DNA of 64,000 nucleotides from UBA6168 sp041163745 (GTDB taxonomy: Bacteria > Bacteroidota > Bacteroidia > Chitinophagales > Saprospiraceae). The notes under the pieces were generated by a model. The model was not told where the DNA came from. It was given only the letters and a program-made list of their open reading frames with translations, and did no database searches. Both the position numbers and the translations under genes were made by a program. Of this stretch, positions 54,601-62,427 are shown one piece after another (within the stretch, counting starts at the first letter, position 1; each line of letters begins with the position of its first letter). The DNA lies in NCBI GenBank assembly GCA_041163745.1, contig JBEAQU010000048.1, positions 92,122-156,121 of the forward strand, in the 5' to 3' direction.

Positions 54601-54890
54601 TGGTCGGCTTCGGCAGCACCACCGCCGACGGCGGACTCGCCGAAAGGGCCTCCAGCCATTACACCGAAAAAGGAGACTACCTCGCCCTGCGGACCGTCCG
54701 GCTGAGCTACAACCTGCCCGCCGACCTGCTCGAAAAATGGCGGCTCGGCTCCGTCAAGGCCTATCTCCTCGGACAAAACCTGCATTATTTCACCGGCTAC
54801 CGCGGCTACAATCCCGAAGTGGGCGCCCTCGACCTGGGGCTTTACCCCCTTTTCAAGAGCTTCTCCTTCGGCCTCAACGTCGGCTTCTGA
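51651..54890 (+). CDS. SusC/RagA family TonB-dependent transporter
   Basis: 1079-residue outer-membrane transporter, presumably for sialylated glycans or released oligosaccharides. Signal peptide ~1-32. Carboxypeptidase-like domain (~40-120, VTGQVSSADDGQPLIGVSISI), TonB-box-like MEEVVVIGYGTQSRK, then plug motifs VQTVSGQPGSSPSIRIRGGSS and the SusC signature DVASIEILKDASATAIYGARAFNGVVLV; barrel to the aromatic end GLNVGF. Paired with the SusD gene 35 bases downstream and divergent from the catabolic operon. It differs from the SusC at 32-35 kb in the plug (IDGVQRS instead of VDGVPIE), so the two are not recent duplicates. Confidence 0.95.
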   Translation: MQFNYPTTHSRRGCPWWLTWVLLLVGSVSTFADNRPQPALLAVTGQVSSADDGQPLIGVSISIRNTTLGTITDENGRYAIDVADAKAVLVFSYIGYLTMEIPVNGRTVIDVQLAEDINQMEEVVVIGYGTQSRKLLTSSIASVDVQAIQDLQITSLEGVIQGRAAGVSVQTVSGQPGSSPSIRIRGGSSLQGNNEPLFIIDGVQRSAEDFNPEDVASIEILKDASATAIYGARAFNGVVLVTTRSGSAGKARFNASYRSTWSSLQNRLDLLNGRDYIELERIGLTRSFLNENSAFGIGANATGIGNVPDGNFTLRALAPGESVPAGYESMTDPVTGQTLIFQDVDWQDVAYRTTRIDNIHLSVDGGTDKLHYYLGSAYLSQEGIAKGTSYNRFSFQSNVDFQVSKKLKIGTNVNYTNSFSDQPYSTSTLFGRAARLAPTTRRFNEDGTVAPGSSAGLPNPEWYASTFLNTQDRSKLNLGGTIQYNILDNLVATGRVNYFVEESLREAFVRANKITAARDASLSSFESRLRQFEATLRYFKSFGQHNLNAMVGASNLNTNYLTFSASGQGGPTNAIQTLNASPVINGATSFRSQDLLIGYFGRVSYDYDQRYLLSATLRRDGSSRFGTDNRIGYFPSASLGWRISEESFFPVEEVSDLKLRASWGQTANNDFGSPSDLNRFFLSQGVVDPTLTYNGKAAARTTALPNPNLGWETTTQTDVGIDLGLFRDRITLSADYYRKVTSGLLFSKPLPNTSGFGSITENIGKVEFTGTELTLSTDNLRGGDLSWTTDFNISFTRNKVLELPDNGREKNRIGGYERSDGSGIGGIAEGEPLRQIVGYQFVQVYPTTAEAEADGQFVSFANDRTGSNGIDYRNRVGGDVQWLDVNGDKIIDNDDLQVLGYATPDIVGGFGNTIRYKGLELYVFLDMGLGHHIYNSNRARMNSNSQGNINGTADLLQAWNQEGDVTDIPRFVFFDFGNARNHDVVGFGSTTADGGLAERASSHYTEKGDYLALRTVRLSYNLPADLLEKWRLGSVKAYLLGQNLHYFTGYRGYNPEVGALDLGLYPLFKSFSFGLNVGF

Positions 54891-54925
54891 CAAATGCCGC
54901 CTTTCCAATCCAAACCACGACAATC

Positions 54926-56389
54926 ATGAAAAATCTTTCATATCTTCTCCTGGTGTTCTCCCTGTTGGGAATCACCGCCTGTGACGAAGACCTCCTGCTG
55001 ACTCCGCCCAGCAGCCTCTCCGTCGAAAATTTCTTCCAGACTCCGGAAGATGCCGAAAGCGCCGTCAACGGGATGTACTCCCAAATGCGCAGCATCGCCA
55101 ACGGCATGTATCTCTATGGTGACTGGCGCGGCGACCACTCCGAACAGACGGACCTCGGCACCGGCTCCGACGTCATGCGCAACACCCTGCGGGATGATGT
55201 GGGCGGTACCGACTGGGGCGGCTTCTACCGCCTGGTCAACGATGCCAACCTCATCCTCCGCCTGGTGCCGGACATCGCGTTCGTCGATGAGGACCGCAAG
55301 AACGACCTGCTCGCCCAGGCCTACTTCGTGCGTGCCTGGACCTACTTCCAGATCGTCCGCATCTGGGGGGACGCCCCCCTGCTGACCGAAGGGTTCCTCT
55401 CCCCGGACCAGGAAGGCATCGTCCCCCTGCAGCGCGATCCGGCCACTGCCATCTTCTCCCAGATCAAGGCCGACATGGAGGCTTCCCTGCGCCTGTTTCC
55501 CGGTGATGCCATCACCAACCGATATGCCGTCTCCCGACCGGCCGCCCTCACCCTCCAGACGGACGTATACCTCTGGACCGCCAAACAGTCGGGCGGCGGC
55601 AGCGCCGACCTGAACACGGCACTCGAGGCGGTCAACCAGGTCATCGGGCATCCCAACCTGCAGCTGCTGCCGTTCGGCACCTTGTTCCGGACCACCAGCG
55701 CCACAGGTTCGGACATCTTCTCCCTCTTCCGTGACCTCATCGAACCCGGCGGCACACCCTGGTACAGCGTCTACATGCTGCAGATCCAGAATTATGTCTC
55801 CATTCCGGAGGAAGCCAAGGAGCGGATTCCCCGGATGGTCTCCGGTGCCCGCTTCTACGCGCCCACCCAGGTCCTGGCCGACCAGTTCGCCGCCAATGCG
55901 GCCCTCGGCAACGGCGAGGAAGACCTGCGCAGGGGCATCACTTATCAGGACTACGATTTCAACGGCGACATCCGGAAACACCTGGTCAAATTCATCGGCG
56001 ATCCCGGCATCGAAGCCAATGAGTATACCGACGACTACAAAATCTACCGCTACGCAGACGCCCTGCTGATGCGGGCGGAAATCCTGAACGCCCTGGGCCG
56101 CACCGACGAAGCCCTCGCCGACCTGAACCTCAACCGCAACAACGCCGGCATCGGCGATTACATGGGCGGCACCTCGCAAGCGGAAGTGGACGACGCCATC
56201 CTCCTGGAACGGTCCGTCGAATTCGCCTTCGAAGGTAAACGCTGGTGGGACCTGGTGCGCAACGACAAAGCCTACGAACTGGTTCCCAACCTCGTCGGCC
56301 GTGAAAACGAACAACCCATTCTCTGGCCGATCTCCCAGAATACCCTGGCCCTGAACCCGAACCTGACCCAAACCCCGGGCTACAACTGA
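54926..56389 (+). CDS. SusD/RagB family lipoprotein
   Basis: 487-residue SusD-like lipoprotein, lipobox GITAC with lipidation at C19. N-terminal helices (FFQTPEDAESAVNGMYSQM; NDLLAQAYFVRAWTYFQIVRIWGDAPLL) and the C-terminal signature YRYADALLMRAEILNALGR...LNLNRNNAGI...ERSVEFAFEGKRWWDLVRND are complete. ATG 54926 is taken because it starts the lipoprotein signal; the frame upstream overlaps susC without support. Pairs with the preceding SusC. A strong hairpin follows 66 bases after the stop, dividing it from the esterase and regulator genes. Confidence 0.95.
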   Translation: MKNLSYLLLVFSLLGITACDEDLLLTPPSSLSVENFFQTPEDAESAVNGMYSQMRSIANGMYLYGDWRGDHSEQTDLGTGSDVMRNTLRDDVGGTDWGGFYRLVNDANLILRLVPDIAFVDEDRKNDLLAQAYFVRAWTYFQIVRIWGDAPLLTEGFLSPDQEGIVPLQRDPATAIFSQIKADMEASLRLFPGDAITNRYAVSRPAALTLQTDVYLWTAKQSGGGSADLNTALEAVNQVIGHPNLQLLPFGTLFRTTSATGSDIFSLFRDLIEPGGTPWYSVYMLQIQNYVSIPEEAKERIPRMVSGARFYAPTQVLADQFAANAALGNGEEDLRRGITYQDYDFNGDIRKHLVKFIGDPGIEANEYTDDYKIYRYADALLMRAEILNALGRTDEALADLNLNRNNAGIGDYMGGTSQAEVDDAILLERSVEFAFEGKRWWDLVRNDKAYELVPNLVGRENEQPILWPISQNTLALNPNLTQTPGYN

Positions 56390-56454
56390 CCCTGGGCGGA
56401 CCGGTTCCTTCCGCTGTGATGTTTTTTCTGTTTCATACTTCAAATATTTCCATG

Positions 56455-56480
56455 AAAGGGGGCCCTCACCGGCCCCCTTT
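56455..56480 (+). terminator. 10-bp stem-loop after susD
   Basis: AAAGGGGGCC (56455-56464) and GGCCCCCTTT (56471-56480) pair perfectly around a 6-base loop, then CCTTCTGG. It ends or attenuates the susCD transcript before the esterase gene 60 bases later. Confidence 0.65.
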
Positions 56481-56539
56481 CCTTCTGGCGGGATGCTTAT
56501 CTTGCAGACCGGCTTCCCGCCGCTTCCAACCGTACCGAC

Positions 56540-58090
56540 ATGCCGACATCGCTCCGCCGCCAAGCCCTTGCGTGGGTCGTCCTCTTCCTGCCCTGCACCT
56601 TCCTCGGTGCCCAGTTGCTGCTGCCTCCCTTCCTGGGCGACCATATGGTCCTGCAGCGCGAGACAAGCATCCCCATCCGGGGTTCCGCAGCTCCTTTCGG
56701 GGAAGTGTCCCTGCATTTTCACGACGGATCGTATACCGCCACCGCAGACGCACAAGGCCACTGGTCTGTCCAGCTGCCACCGCTGCCGGCGGGAGGGCCT
56801 TTCGATCTCACCTGTGCCTCCGCAGGGGACACCATCCGCCTGCAGGACATCCTCATCGGCGACGTCTGGCTTTGCAGCGGCCAGTCGAACATGGAATGGC
56901 CCCTGTCCCGGACGGCGGAGGCGGCACAAGCCCTTCCGTCGGCCGGCAGCGGCCGGATCCGTTTGCTGCGGTTCCGCAAGCGCCACAGCACCTACGCCGA
57001 GCCGTATACGGCGGAAGAACTGGCGGCCTTCACAGCCGGCGACTTCTTCCACCCGCCGGTCTGGCAGCCCTGCACCCCGGAAACAGCGTCCGATTTTTCC
57101 GGGGTCGGCTACTTCTTCGGTCGCAGCCTGCACGATTCGCTGGAAATTCCGATCGGCCTGGTCCAGCAAGCGGTGGGAGGCTCCCCGGCACAGGCATGGG
57201 TCAGCCGGGAAGCCCTGGCCAGCCATCCGGACTTCCGGGCGCTTGTCCTGCCCCCACCCGGAAAAACCTGGCTCGACGCCGGTTTCCTGCACCCCTGGCT
57301 GGCGGTACGCGCCAGGGAAAACTGGGGCGGGGCGTTCCCCGGACCGGATGGCAGCCCGCCTGGTCATCCTTTCGCACCGGGATATCTGTTCGAAGCCGCT
57401 GTCCGGCCGCTGGCTCCGCTGCCTTTCCGCGGCGTCATCTGGTATCAGGGGGAATCGAACGCCACCGACCCCGCTTCCTATCCCGCCCTGATGGAACTGT
57501 TGGTCCGGAGCTGGCGACAGACACTGGGCTCCGACCTCCCCTTCCTGTTCGTCCAGCTGCCCCGTATCGGAAACCGCAGCCAATGGGCGGCCTTCCGGGC
57601 CGCACAGGACCAAGGCCTGGCCCTGCCCCACACCGGACGGGTGGTCACCATCGACCTGGGCCATCCCACCGATGTGCATCCGCGTGAAAAACTAGCGGTC
57701 GGCCATCGCCTGGCTCAGCTCGCCCTGGCAAGGACCTACCAGTTCGACCTGCCGGCGGAAAGCCCCGCGCTCCTGTCGGCCGACTGGCCGCTGAACGGGC
57801 CGGAACTGCTGCTCCGGACAAACTATGCCTATGAGGGACTCCGGACCTCCGACGGCTTGCCGCCCCGCGGATTCGTCCTGCAGGGATTCACGGACCAAGG
57901 ACGGCGGGAAACGATATACGAACCCGCTTCCGTCCGCCTCGAGGGAAATCTCATCCGTATCGGATTACCCGAGGGCATGCTGCCCTGCCTGGTTAAATAC
58001 GCCTGGGCTCCGTTTCCGGACAACAACGTGACCAACAGCGCCGGACTCCCGCTCGCCCCTTTTTCCGCCCACATCCCGGGAAACCAGTAG
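56540..58090 (+). CDS. Exported sialate O-acetylesterase (SASA family)
   Basis: 516-residue SGNH-fold esterase removing O-acetyl groups from sialic acids so that sialidase and lyase can act. Signal peptide ~1-24. The mature protein starts LLLPPFLGDHMVLQRETSIP, the typical N-terminal beta domain of Bacteroidota family members. The nucleophile serine is in the CSGQSNMEWP motif (~115), and VIWYQGESNA gives the oxyanion-hole block. The catalytic Asp and His are in the region LGHPTDVHPREKLAVG (~375-390). Position between SusD and the regulator fits a periplasmic or surface step of the pathway. ATG 56540 gives the signal peptide; earlier starts do not. Confidence 0.93.
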   Translation: MPTSLRRQALAWVVLFLPCTFLGAQLLLPPFLGDHMVLQRETSIPIRGSAAPFGEVSLHFHDGSYTATADAQGHWSVQLPPLPAGGPFDLTCASAGDTIRLQDILIGDVWLCSGQSNMEWPLSRTAEAAQALPSAGSGRIRLLRFRKRHSTYAEPYTAEELAAFTAGDFFHPPVWQPCTPETASDFSGVGYFFGRSLHDSLEIPIGLVQQAVGGSPAQAWVSREALASHPDFRALVLPPPGKTWLDAGFLHPWLAVRARENWGGAFPGPDGSPPGHPFAPGYLFEAAVRPLAPLPFRGVIWYQGESNATDPASYPALMELLVRSWRQTLGSDLPFLFVQLPRIGNRSQWAAFRAAQDQGLALPHTGRVVTIDLGHPTDVHPREKLAVGHRLAQLALARTYQFDLPAESPALLSADWPLNGPELLLRTNYAYEGLRTSDGLPPRGFVLQGFTDQGRRETIYEPASVRLEGNLIRIGLPEGMLPCLVKYAWAPFPDNNVTNSAGLPLAPFSAHIPGNQ

Positions 58091-58219
58091 GATTTTTGTA
58101 CTTTGTTGCGTCAGACGGCCGGTCCGCAACCCGGTCCTCCCCTTCCTCGCCCGACCGAATGAACCGGGGATCATCGGAACAAGAACCGCCGCCGCCATCC
58201 CCTCCAGCGCGACTTTCGC

Positions 58220-60721
58220 ATGACGACAAGACAAACACTTCGCTTCTTCGCCGCCGGTTTGGTATGGCTCTCCCTCCTCCTCCGGCAGGGCTACAGCCAG
58301 GCAGGCCCCATCAAGTTCGACCGGATGACCAGCCACAACGGACTTCCGCAGGACCATATCTTCTGTCTGCTGCAGGACCGGCAGGGATTCCTTTGGTTGG
58401 GGATGGAGACCGGACTGGCCCGCTATGACGGCTATGCCTTCAAGTTGTACCAACACGACCCCGACCTGCCCCACAGCATCAGCAGCAACATTGTCAAGGC
58501 CATCCACCAGGACCGACAGGGACAACTCTGGATCGGAACCGACGGCGGCGGAATCTGCCGCTTCGACCCCGGTCTCGAACGCTTCGATTCCTACCAACAC
58601 GACCCCGCCGACCCCAACAGCCTGAGCGGCAACCGGGTCTATTCCATCGCCGAAGATCCCGACGGCAACATATGGGCCGCCACCCTGGGCAAAGGACTCA
58701 ACCGCCTCCATTTTCCGACCGATGACCCTCGACATCCCCGGATCACCCGTTTCCAACACGATCCCGCTGACCCTAACAGCCTCGGCAGCGACAATATCTG
58801 GACCCTGCGGCTCGGTTCCGACAACCAGCTCTGGATCGGTACCGGCACTGCCGGACTGGACAGGCTCGACCTGCGGACCCTTCCCGACTCCCTACCCCGC
58901 TTCCGGCATTTCCGACACCGGCCAGACCAAGCCAACAGCCTCAGCAACAATTCCGTCAAGGCCATCTTCGAAGATGACGCCGGCAAGTTATGGGTCGGTA
59001 CGGAGTTCAACGGCCTCAACTGCCTGGATCCCGCCACCGGTCTCTTCACCCGGTATCTGCACGACAAACGCCATCCGGATGGTCTCAGCCATGACCACGT
59101 CTCCGATATCCTCGAAGATGACCAGGGCCGGCTCTGGATAGCCACCAACGGCGGCGGCCTCAACCTGCTCGACCGCCGCAGCGGCCGCTTCCGCCATTTC
59201 CTGCACAGCGCCGGCGACCCCTTCTCCATCAACGGCAACCTGATCAATACCCTGTACCAAGACCGCTCCGGTATCATCTGGATCGGTTTCGTCATCAAAG
59301 GCCTTAGCTGGATAGATCCTCAGAAGCAGAAGACCCGCCATTACTATCCCATCGAAAGTCAAGCCGCCACCCTGCACGGCCACCTTGTCAAGGTCATCTA
59401 TGAAGACCGCAACAAAGCGATCTGGATCGGCACCTACGGCGGCGGCCTCAGCCGCTTTGATCCGGTCGGCGGGAATTTCACACACTATCCCGGCAGCGGC
59501 AACGTTCAGGCCATCCTCGAAGACAAGGAGGGCCGGCTGTGGATCGGAACGGACGGCGGCGGCCTCCTGTCCTTCGACCGCCGCAGCGGCACCTTCCAGC
59601 CGCACAACCGCTCCCCTTCCGGCGACACCCGCCTCTACGGCCATTCCGTCTGGGCCCTCTGCGAAGATATCCGCGGCAACCTCTGGGTCGGGACGGCCGA
59701 CGGCGGCCTGAACTGCCGGGACGGCCGGACCGGCGAGTTCCGACACTTCCCCAGCGTACCCCTCGACCCGAACAGCCTCCAAAGCAACGATGTCCGCGTA
59801 CTGCACGAAGACCGCTCGGGGTTCCTCTGGATCGGCACCTACGGCGGCGGCCTCAACCGGTACAATCCCGCCTCCGGCACCTTCGTTTCTTACAAGAAGA
59901 TTCCCGGCGACTCCACCGCCATCAGCAGCGACATCATCACCGCCATCTTCGAATCACCCCGGTCCGGAACCCTCTGGATCGGAACCTTCGGCGGCGGCCT
60001 CAACCGCTTCGACCGCCTTACGGAATCCTTCCATGCCGTCCGGGAACGCGACGGACTGCCCAACGACGTGGTCAAAAGCATCGAGGAAGACCCGCAGGGG
60101 CGCCTCTGGATCAGCACCCTGGATGGCATCGGCCTGTTCCGGCCGACATCCGGAACCTTCACCAACTTCGGAACCGATGACGGCATCCAAGCGGCCTTCA
60201 ACCTTGGTTCCTCCGCCCTGGCTTCCGACGGGCAACTCTATTTCGGTGGCACCAACGGCTTTCATGTCTTCGATCCCTCCCGGCTCACCCAACGCCCCGA
60301 TGCCGATGCCGCCTGTCTGCTCACGGACCTGAAAATCTTCAACCGTTCCGTCCATCCCGGTGAAATCATCCGCGACCAACTCGTGCTGCCAACCTCCGTC
60401 AGCGAAACCGCCGACATCGTCATACCCTACTCCATCGATGCCTTCGCCTTCGAATTCGCCTCCCTGGATTTCGCCCGCTCCGACAAAGTGCGCTATGCCT
60501 ACCGCCTCGAGGGCGTGGACGGACAATGGCAGCATACCGACGCCAGCCGGCGATACGCTCCCTATGCCAACCTCGACGCGGGCACCTACCGGTTTCAAGT
60601 GCGGGCCACCCACGAGGACGGCTCCTGGAGCGGCCCCGCCGCCCAGGTGCGCGTGCAGGTCCTCACCGCCCCCTGGAAGACACCCTGGGCCTACGCCGCC
60701 TATCTGCTCCTGCTCATCTGA
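58220..60721 (+). CDS. Hybrid two-component regulator, sensor part (interrupted)
   Basis: First 833 residues of a hybrid two-component system (HTCS) regulator. Signal/anchor ~1-27, then fourteen propeller repeats with the motif LWIGTxGGGLxRF (for example LWIGTDGGGICRFD, LWIGTYGGGLNRYN), giving two seven-bladed propellers, and a Y_Y_Y domain (~760-815, YAYRLEGVDGQWQHTD...LDAGTYRFQVRATHEDGSW). The frame ends at TGA 60719-60721 within the hydrophobic stretch YAAYLLLLI, the expected transmembrane helix. The reading frame then continues open in the same register into the kinase (60749), so this is one gene broken by one stop codon. The sensor would detect glycan breakdown products. Confidence 0.9.
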   Translation: MTTRQTLRFFAAGLVWLSLLLRQGYSQAGPIKFDRMTSHNGLPQDHIFCLLQDRQGFLWLGMETGLARYDGYAFKLYQHDPDLPHSISSNIVKAIHQDRQGQLWIGTDGGGICRFDPGLERFDSYQHDPADPNSLSGNRVYSIAEDPDGNIWAATLGKGLNRLHFPTDDPRHPRITRFQHDPADPNSLGSDNIWTLRLGSDNQLWIGTGTAGLDRLDLRTLPDSLPRFRHFRHRPDQANSLSNNSVKAIFEDDAGKLWVGTEFNGLNCLDPATGLFTRYLHDKRHPDGLSHDHVSDILEDDQGRLWIATNGGGLNLLDRRSGRFRHFLHSAGDPFSINGNLINTLYQDRSGIIWIGFVIKGLSWIDPQKQKTRHYYPIESQAATLHGHLVKVIYEDRNKAIWIGTYGGGLSRFDPVGGNFTHYPGSGNVQAILEDKEGRLWIGTDGGGLLSFDRRSGTFQPHNRSPSGDTRLYGHSVWALCEDIRGNLWVGTADGGLNCRDGRTGEFRHFPSVPLDPNSLQSNDVRVLHEDRSGFLWIGTYGGGLNRYNPASGTFVSYKKIPGDSTAISSDIITAIFESPRSGTLWIGTFGGGLNRFDRLTESFHAVRERDGLPNDVVKSIEEDPQGRLWISTLDGIGLFRPTSGTFTNFGTDDGIQAAFNLGSSALASDGQLYFGGTNGFHVFDPSRLTQRPDADAACLLTDLKIFNRSVHPGEIIRDQLVLPTSVSETADIVIPYSIDAFAFEFASLDFARSDKVRYAYRLEGVDGQWQHTDASRRYAPYANLDAGTYRFQVRATHEDGSWSGPAAQVRVQVLTAPWKTPWAYAAYLLLLI
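60719..60721 (+). other. In-frame TGA within regulator transmembrane segment
   Basis: Codon 834 of the hybrid regulator frame is TGA, read ATC-TGA-CTG. The downstream sequence LGYGLRVYTMARLRLLNEL is the expected continuation of an HTCS membrane helix and linker in the same frame. A single substitution (TGG, CGA or GGA) would restore the gene. It may be a true nonsense mutation, a recoding site or a sequencing error. Confidence 0.85.
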
Positions 60722-60748
60722 CTGGGGTACGGACTCCGGGTCTATACC

Positions 60749-62410
60749 ATGGCCCGCCTCCGGCTCCTGAACGAACTTCGGCTCGAGCGCATGGAACGGA
60801 CACAAGCCCGGGAAATGAACGAGATGAAACTACGGTTCTTCACCAACATCTCCCATGAGATCCGGACCCCGCTGACCCTGATACTCGGTCCGCTGGAGCA
60901 ACTCATCGCCGCCAACATCACCGATGTGACCGTCCGTAACCAGCTGCAGACCATGCGGACCAATGCCAACCGGCTCGCCCTGCTGATCAACCAGCTGCTC
61001 GACTTCCGCAAACAGGAAACAGGCCATACCCGGCTCAAGGTCGTCAAAGCCGACCTGGTCAAGTTCGTCCGGGAAATCTGTCTTTCCTTCCAGGAATTCG
61101 CCCAACGGAAACAGGTGCGGTTCCAATGCGAGGACATGATACCGGCCATCCCCCTGTGGTTCGACCCGCAACAGATGGAGATCATCCTGTACAATCTGTT
61201 GTCCAACGCCCTCAAGTTCGTTCCCGACGGCGGCCTGGTCCGGGTACGTACCTCCGCCGGTCCGGCCGGTGTGGAGCTGGCCGTCGAGAACGACGGAGAC
61301 CCGATTCCGGCGGAAGACCTTCCCTTCGTCTTCGACCGCTTCTACAAATTCGACCGGGAATACTCCGGCAGCTACCTGGGCAGCGGCATCGGACTGGCGC
61401 TGACCAAAGGACTGGTGGAGCTTCATGGCGGCACCATCTCGGTGGAAAGCCCTCCGGGCGGGCTGACGACGTTCCGGGTTTCGTTCCGCCCTGGCAAGGA
61501 CCATTTCACGGAGGACCAGTTCGCCACCGATTTCCGCAGCGGGGAGGACGCCCAGCATTACCAATTGCCTGCCGAGCGGGACAGCCTCCGCAGCACGGCA
61601 TCCGCCGGAGCGGAGGCGCCCTGCCTGCTCATCGTGGAAGACAACCCCGATGTGCGCCAGTATCTGGAGGACATCTTCCGCACCACCTACCGGCTGCTCT
61701 CCGCCGCCCACGGAGCGGAAGGACTGTCGCTGGCGCTGCAGCATCTACCGGACCTGGTCGTCTCCGATATCATGATGCCGGAAATGGACGGGATGGAGCT
61801 CTGTCGCCGGCTCAAGACGGACATCAAGACCAGTCATATCCCGGTGATCCTGCTGACCGCCCGGACGTCCCTGGTGTTCCGGGCGGAAGGGCTCGAGACC
61901 GGCGCCGACGATTACATCACCAAGCCTTTCAGTCCGGGCATCCTGCTGCTGCGGGTGAAAAACCTGATCGATTCCCGGCGGCGGCTGCGCGAGCGCTTCG
62001 GCAGCCAACTGCGGCTGGAACCGCGGGAAGTGACCCTCACCACACCCGATGAGGAACTCTTGCGCAAGGCCATCGCCATCGTGGAAAGACACATGGACGA
62101 TTCCGGCTTCGATGTGAACCGCTTCGCCCAGGAGATCGGGATGAGCCGGCCGGTCTTGTACCGGAAGATTCCCGCCCTGACCGATTACACGCCGAACGAG
62201 TTCATCCGGATGATCCGGTTGAAAAGGGCTGCCCAACTGTTGCGGCAGAACGTGCTGTCCGTGTCCGAAATCTGTTACAGCACTGGGTTCCAAACGCCGA
62301 AGTACTTCAGCAAATGCTTCAAGGAAGTCTTCCAGGTCTCCCCTTCCGATTACGCGCGAGGGAAGGGAAGAGGAGTCGGGGAGCCGATGGCGTCCGCCGA
62401 CGGGGATTGA
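60749..62410 (+). CDS. Hybrid regulator, kinase-receiver-AraC part (after TGA)
   Basis: 553 residues from the first ATG after the in-frame TGA. It begins with a linker helix, then a histidine kinase: H-box FFTNISHEIRTPL (phospho-His at 60854-60856), N/G boxes and GSGIGLALTKGLVELHGG. A receiver domain follows with phospho-acceptor Asp at 61766-61768 in VVSDIMMPEMDG, and an AraC-type helix-turn-helix (IGMSRPVLYRKIPALTDYTPNEFIRMIRLKRAAQLL). All catalytic residues are present, so the coding region is not otherwise decayed. If expressed alone it would lack sensor and membrane anchor. It faces the aminotransferase gene tail-to-tail with 17 bases between. Confidence 0.88.
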   Translation: MARLRLLNELRLERMERTQAREMNEMKLRFFTNISHEIRTPLTLILGPLEQLIAANITDVTVRNQLQTMRTNANRLALLINQLLDFRKQETGHTRLKVVKADLVKFVREICLSFQEFAQRKQVRFQCEDMIPAIPLWFDPQQMEIILYNLLSNALKFVPDGGLVRVRTSAGPAGVELAVENDGDPIPAEDLPFVFDRFYKFDREYSGSYLGSGIGLALTKGLVELHGGTISVESPPGGLTTFRVSFRPGKDHFTEDQFATDFRSGEDAQHYQLPAERDSLRSTASAGAEAPCLLIVEDNPDVRQYLEDIFRTTYRLLSAAHGAEGLSLALQHLPDLVVSDIMMPEMDGMELCRRLKTDIKTSHIPVILLTARTSLVFRAEGLETGADDYITKPFSPGILLLRVKNLIDSRRRLRERFGSQLRLEPREVTLTTPDEELLRKAIAIVERHMDDSGFDVNRFAQEIGMSRPVLYRKIPALTDYTPNEFIRMIRLKRAAQLLRQNVLSVSEICYSTGFQTPKYFSKCFKEVFQVSPSDYARGKGRGVGEPMASADGD

Positions 62411-62427
62411 GCGGGCGAGGCGGCGGG

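Noticed and set aside
60719..60721. Selenocysteine codon
   Set aside because: The TGA is inside a transmembrane helix where no catalytic Sec would be useful, and I see no convincing SECIS-type hairpin right after it.
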